Shown piece after piece: positions 60,707 to 64,000 of a stretch of 64,000 nucleotides of DNA; within the stretch, counting starts at the first letter, position 1, and every line of letters begins with the position of its first letter. The DNA is from Hofstenia miamia (lineage: Eukaryota > Xenacoelomorpha > Acoela): the NCBI GenBank assembly GCA_004352715.1, contig SCFE01000109.1, forward strand, positions 296,459 to 360,458. Reading direction: 5' to 3'. Made by a program: the position numbers and the translations under genes. The notes beneath the pieces were generated by a model. That model saw only the letters and a program-made list of their open reading frames with translations. It was not told the origin of the DNA and did no database searches.

Positions 60707-63700
60707 GTGTGTCTATCTACAGAAAAGCAAATGATTGTGGCAACTTCCGGGTACCATTGAACTTAAACTTATTATTTTAACCTTGGGTTTGGATTTGAGA
60801 GAATCTGAAAGATTTTAGTAAAAATAGAAAACTTCAAATGCCTCGTGCATAGCAATTCTCTTTTGCATACCATTACATAGACCTTATGCACCAATACATT
60901 TGTCAATATCCCAGTCTTGAAGAAAATTGTTTAAAAATGTAAGCAAAAAGGTTTGTATCTATACGGATTACACAACACAGATGAAAAATTCACATATTAC
61001 ACATATAGTGCATCTGAGAAATTTCATGAGGTCTGATGATATTAAACTAAGCAATCATCAATCATTTTGAAAAATTCCTCAAACAATTTTATTGGGCTCT
61101 ATGAGATTCCAAAGAACCATAACAGCTTTTTAAGCCATTGGCCTATTAACCATTAAAAATACAAAATAAGAAAATGACCAGCTAAAGTTTTCAACTATCT
61201 ATCAATAACCGACCGATGCAATTTTTTTAATAAATTGAGCAGCCCTACTCTGCAGTAAATTTCATTTAGGATGAAGTAGGCGTATATATTTGTATTTATT
61301 TATGAATGTTTTCCTTGCTAAAAAATCAAATAATAGATTTTGACACATGCCAAAATCAATAACACATCTCCGATAGACAAGGATGTGCGAAGACCAGCAC
61401 ATTAGGCTAAGCACCTGCATGCAATAGCAGATATCAATATACTAATATTTGGGCAGGTGCTCCGTATAAAACACGTCTTATTATCGAGTAGTCAATTGCA
61501 AAACTTCAGCATTGTACACTCTATGTAAAAAATCAAATATTCATTTAGACACAATAAAAGAAAACAAACGCTCAACAATTGCTTGCATTATTTAATGCCT
61601 ACTTAATTCAAAAGACGTTAATCGTATAATTTTCGCGACAACTGATCAGGCGTTGCTCGTGAAATATAGCGAAAAGTTGCAAATTAAGATATGATAACAT
61701 TGATTGCATACTGAAATATCCAGAATAGAGCTTGGGTCTTTGTACACGGACAGAGTAATCAAGGTGGGACACATTTAAATAAATTCAGACGTAGTAGATG
61801 TAGGACAGGTGAGAATCCAATGAGATCCAAGCAAAACGAAATGTATAAGAAAACATATAGATAAAAGCAGCGAAATAATTCTAGGTTTAAGGTGCCAGGT
61901 ATGAAAGTATCAACTATTCAACTTAATGCTATCAGACGAAGCGACTAAACTATTTTCCACTATACAATATATATTCTTTGCGAATCAGTTATATAGTTCA
62001 GAGTTGCACAAAACGTGATAAGGTGACCTTTGCGATCCGGATAGGATTTGACGCTGTACTCGGTAAAATTGTAGCATAAATAACCCGGTTACCTGATTTG
62101 ACCTTCCAAGATTTTGCAATACCATACCATGTATAGACATTGAAATAAAACAGTACATCACACTGTATTTACAGGCACTCGAGTGCTTGACCTCATTATA
62201 AAGACTCAAACATAGTTTAAAGAAAAAGTTCTAATATTTTTCAAAACTTAGGATATGAAATAAAAAGCTATCGTCATAATTTTTTATGAATCAAATTTCT
62301 AGCGAAGGCCATAAATCCACGTCCTCAATTAAAAATATCAATATGTGACAGATTCTTATATTTGCAGACATTTATTAGATTTATTAATGTAACACCATTC
62401 TATTTCTAGTGAAAATTTCGATTCAGAATTAAAACGAATTTCGAAGACTTAATATGAACGTTAATTTTAACTAATAATATTCAGTGAATGTTAGATGTCC
62501 CGAGTACCGCATCGAAATAACCCAATTACCTTAAAGCCAACTTTGATTGATCCATTTGCATTACAAATGGTGACCTCTCGAAATCGCTTTATATTAAAAA
62601 ATATAATTTTGGTAATGGGGCAAATTCTACTTTGCTCTCATGTTGTCATAGGCATAAATTTTCAGCATACAATACATTTTCATTAATATAATTAAATTTC
62701 ATTTAAATCAGGACACTCTTCAATAAATCAATACTTAAATTTCATAGGCATTTTACTTATTTGAAGAATTGCAATGAATAACTGTAAATATTTTGTTTTT
62801 CGACAAAATTTCCAGTTTTTCTCAATAAAATCATTCACGCAAAAGACATCCAGTTATAGATTCTGCCTCATTTAAGCAATTTGTAAACAGAAATAGCGGT
62901 TAATAGCAAACCGTGTTTGTGATCTTTTACTCGTAAGAAATAATGTGTTATTCTGTGTTAGTATCCATAACTCTATACCTTTCAATCCACAACTGGTAAT
63001 TAAAAAGAATACAATTATCTTAGTATGAAGACATGTACAATCCAAAAAACCCACTAAATCTTGCAATGGAGTGATAAATAAAATATACAATACAACTTTG
63101 TTCAGAAAAGTTGCATAATCTCAATTGAGTTCACAAACTTGCACGAAGTGTAACCAGTTGACAATTTCGGATATAATCTAATTACTTGAGTGAGGAAAAT
63201 GCTACGGCTTTGCATTGTCTATGAGATTGAAAAATTCGTTTTGAAAGCTTTTGTATATTTCTACCTTAAATCACTTAAGTTTATGTGTTTCGTAATTTCC
63301 AATTTGACTATAAATACAATTCACGTTATTGCATAGCATGGGACTAATAGGCCCGAGTCTTTTAATTTTAATTCTTATCGTTAAAAAATGAAGTTGCATT
63401 CTCATTTTTTCATTTCACAAATAAAGTACTTCTTCAAACATTTTGTTTACAATGTAAAGCGAACATTTTTGGTATAGCCTAATACTACTGTATGTGCTTT
63501 GTATTCTTGAATTTGAATGATTAGCACAGAGCAGAATCTAGGGAGGAAGGGGGCTGGGGGTATGGCCCTTCCTGTTATGTCACTTAACCCCCTTTCCTCC
63601 TGGCAGCCTGGATACAAAAATCCATAGTATAATTCAAAAATTCTGAAATTAAGTTAGACTGAATATATTTTAGATAAAATATATTAAATACTAATGCCAT

Positions 63701-64000
63701 TCTATTAAAACACTCAATGAAAAAGTGCGAAACTATTCCATATGCGTAAAACTATGATTAATTTACTGAACTTTGTGAGGCCATGGCCCCCTAACTTGCA
63801 AATGCAAGCCACGGGCTTAGGTTAGCATATTTCTAAACATATATTGTAATATTCATTAAGCTAATGCATGAAATAGACCTCTTAGACAATAGAAATTAAA
63901 TAATTCAAATGGTATACTGAGCAAGATGCTTTCACTACAACTGAAATAGTACTCTTAACCCATCTTACCTGGGATTTGCCCTAGCAGTTACTCCTGAGAG
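60707..64000 (+). other. PRKG1: First intron of the PKG gene, start
   Basis: No further kinase exon is seen. 63526-63830 has G-rich and inverted motifs (agggaggaagggggctgggg; acttgcaaatgcaagcc) like those of hAT-like elements at 28007-28050, suggesting another non-autonomous copy. Confidence 0.5.

Noticed and set aside
1-64000. tRNA, rRNA, CRISPR array or bacterial-type operon
   Set aside because: No cloverleaf with a T-arm consensus, no regularly spaced identical repeats with unique spacers, and no dense ORFs were seen.

Overview
The window is nuclear DNA from an invertebrate animal with a strongly AT-rich genome. It shows long introns, short GT-AG-bounded exons, many (TA)n microsatellites and a dense load of degraded transposons (non-LTR, mariner, piggyBac-type, hAT-type). 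I cannot name the species. The calsyntenin here is clearly diverged from the vertebrate proteins, so I would not place it below 'invertebrate metazoan'. There is no bacterial, organellar or CRISPR content, and I saw no tRNA or rRNA.

The main gene is a calsyntenin (a cadherin-family type I neuronal membrane protein) on the minus strand. Eleven coding exons between 41260 and 5963 join with fully consistent reading phases. They give 855 residues: cadherin 1, cadherin 2, a laminin-G-like domain, the calsyntenin membrane-proximal domain, one transmembrane helix and a short, very acidic tail ending in a stop codon. Only the 5' end (signal peptide and start codon) is missing; it must lie above 41260, in a gap, or outside the window. 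The second gene is on the plus strand at 60534-60706. It is the first coding exon of a type I cGMP-dependent protein kinase, carrying the N-terminal leucine zipper; the rest lies beyond 64000. The two genes are divergently oriented with about 19 kb between their known coding parts.

Layout by region. 1-4020: two degraded non-LTR retrotransposon pieces. 5963-41260: calsyntenin exons, with introns from 99 bp to 8.9 kb holding hAT-like MITEs, an internally deleted piggyBac (12083-13164), a nested transposon cluster (29821-32271), a zinc-knuckle-bearing element with 31-bp inverted repeats (35740-36112) and several gaps. 41261-60533: mostly featureless AT-rich DNA with a TTAA-bounded MITE (47795-48005), tandem repeats, a degraded DDE transposase remnant and a truncated mariner. 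60534-64000: kinase first exon and intron.

The assembly has defects that matter to a reader. Three long blocks (1127, about 930/823, and 1074 bp) occur twice in direct orientation around a single N. A fourth (188 bp) is doubled around a 19-N gap. These look like unmerged contig ends or haplotypes, so the second mariner copy and the doubled intron sequence are probably not real duplications. I found no convincing new biological system. The most informative points are the altered kinesin-binding site in the calsyntenin tail, the piggyBac derivative whose deletion joins the start of its catalytic core to its zinc-ribbon tail, and the piggyBac-type termini that carry hairpin palindromes.
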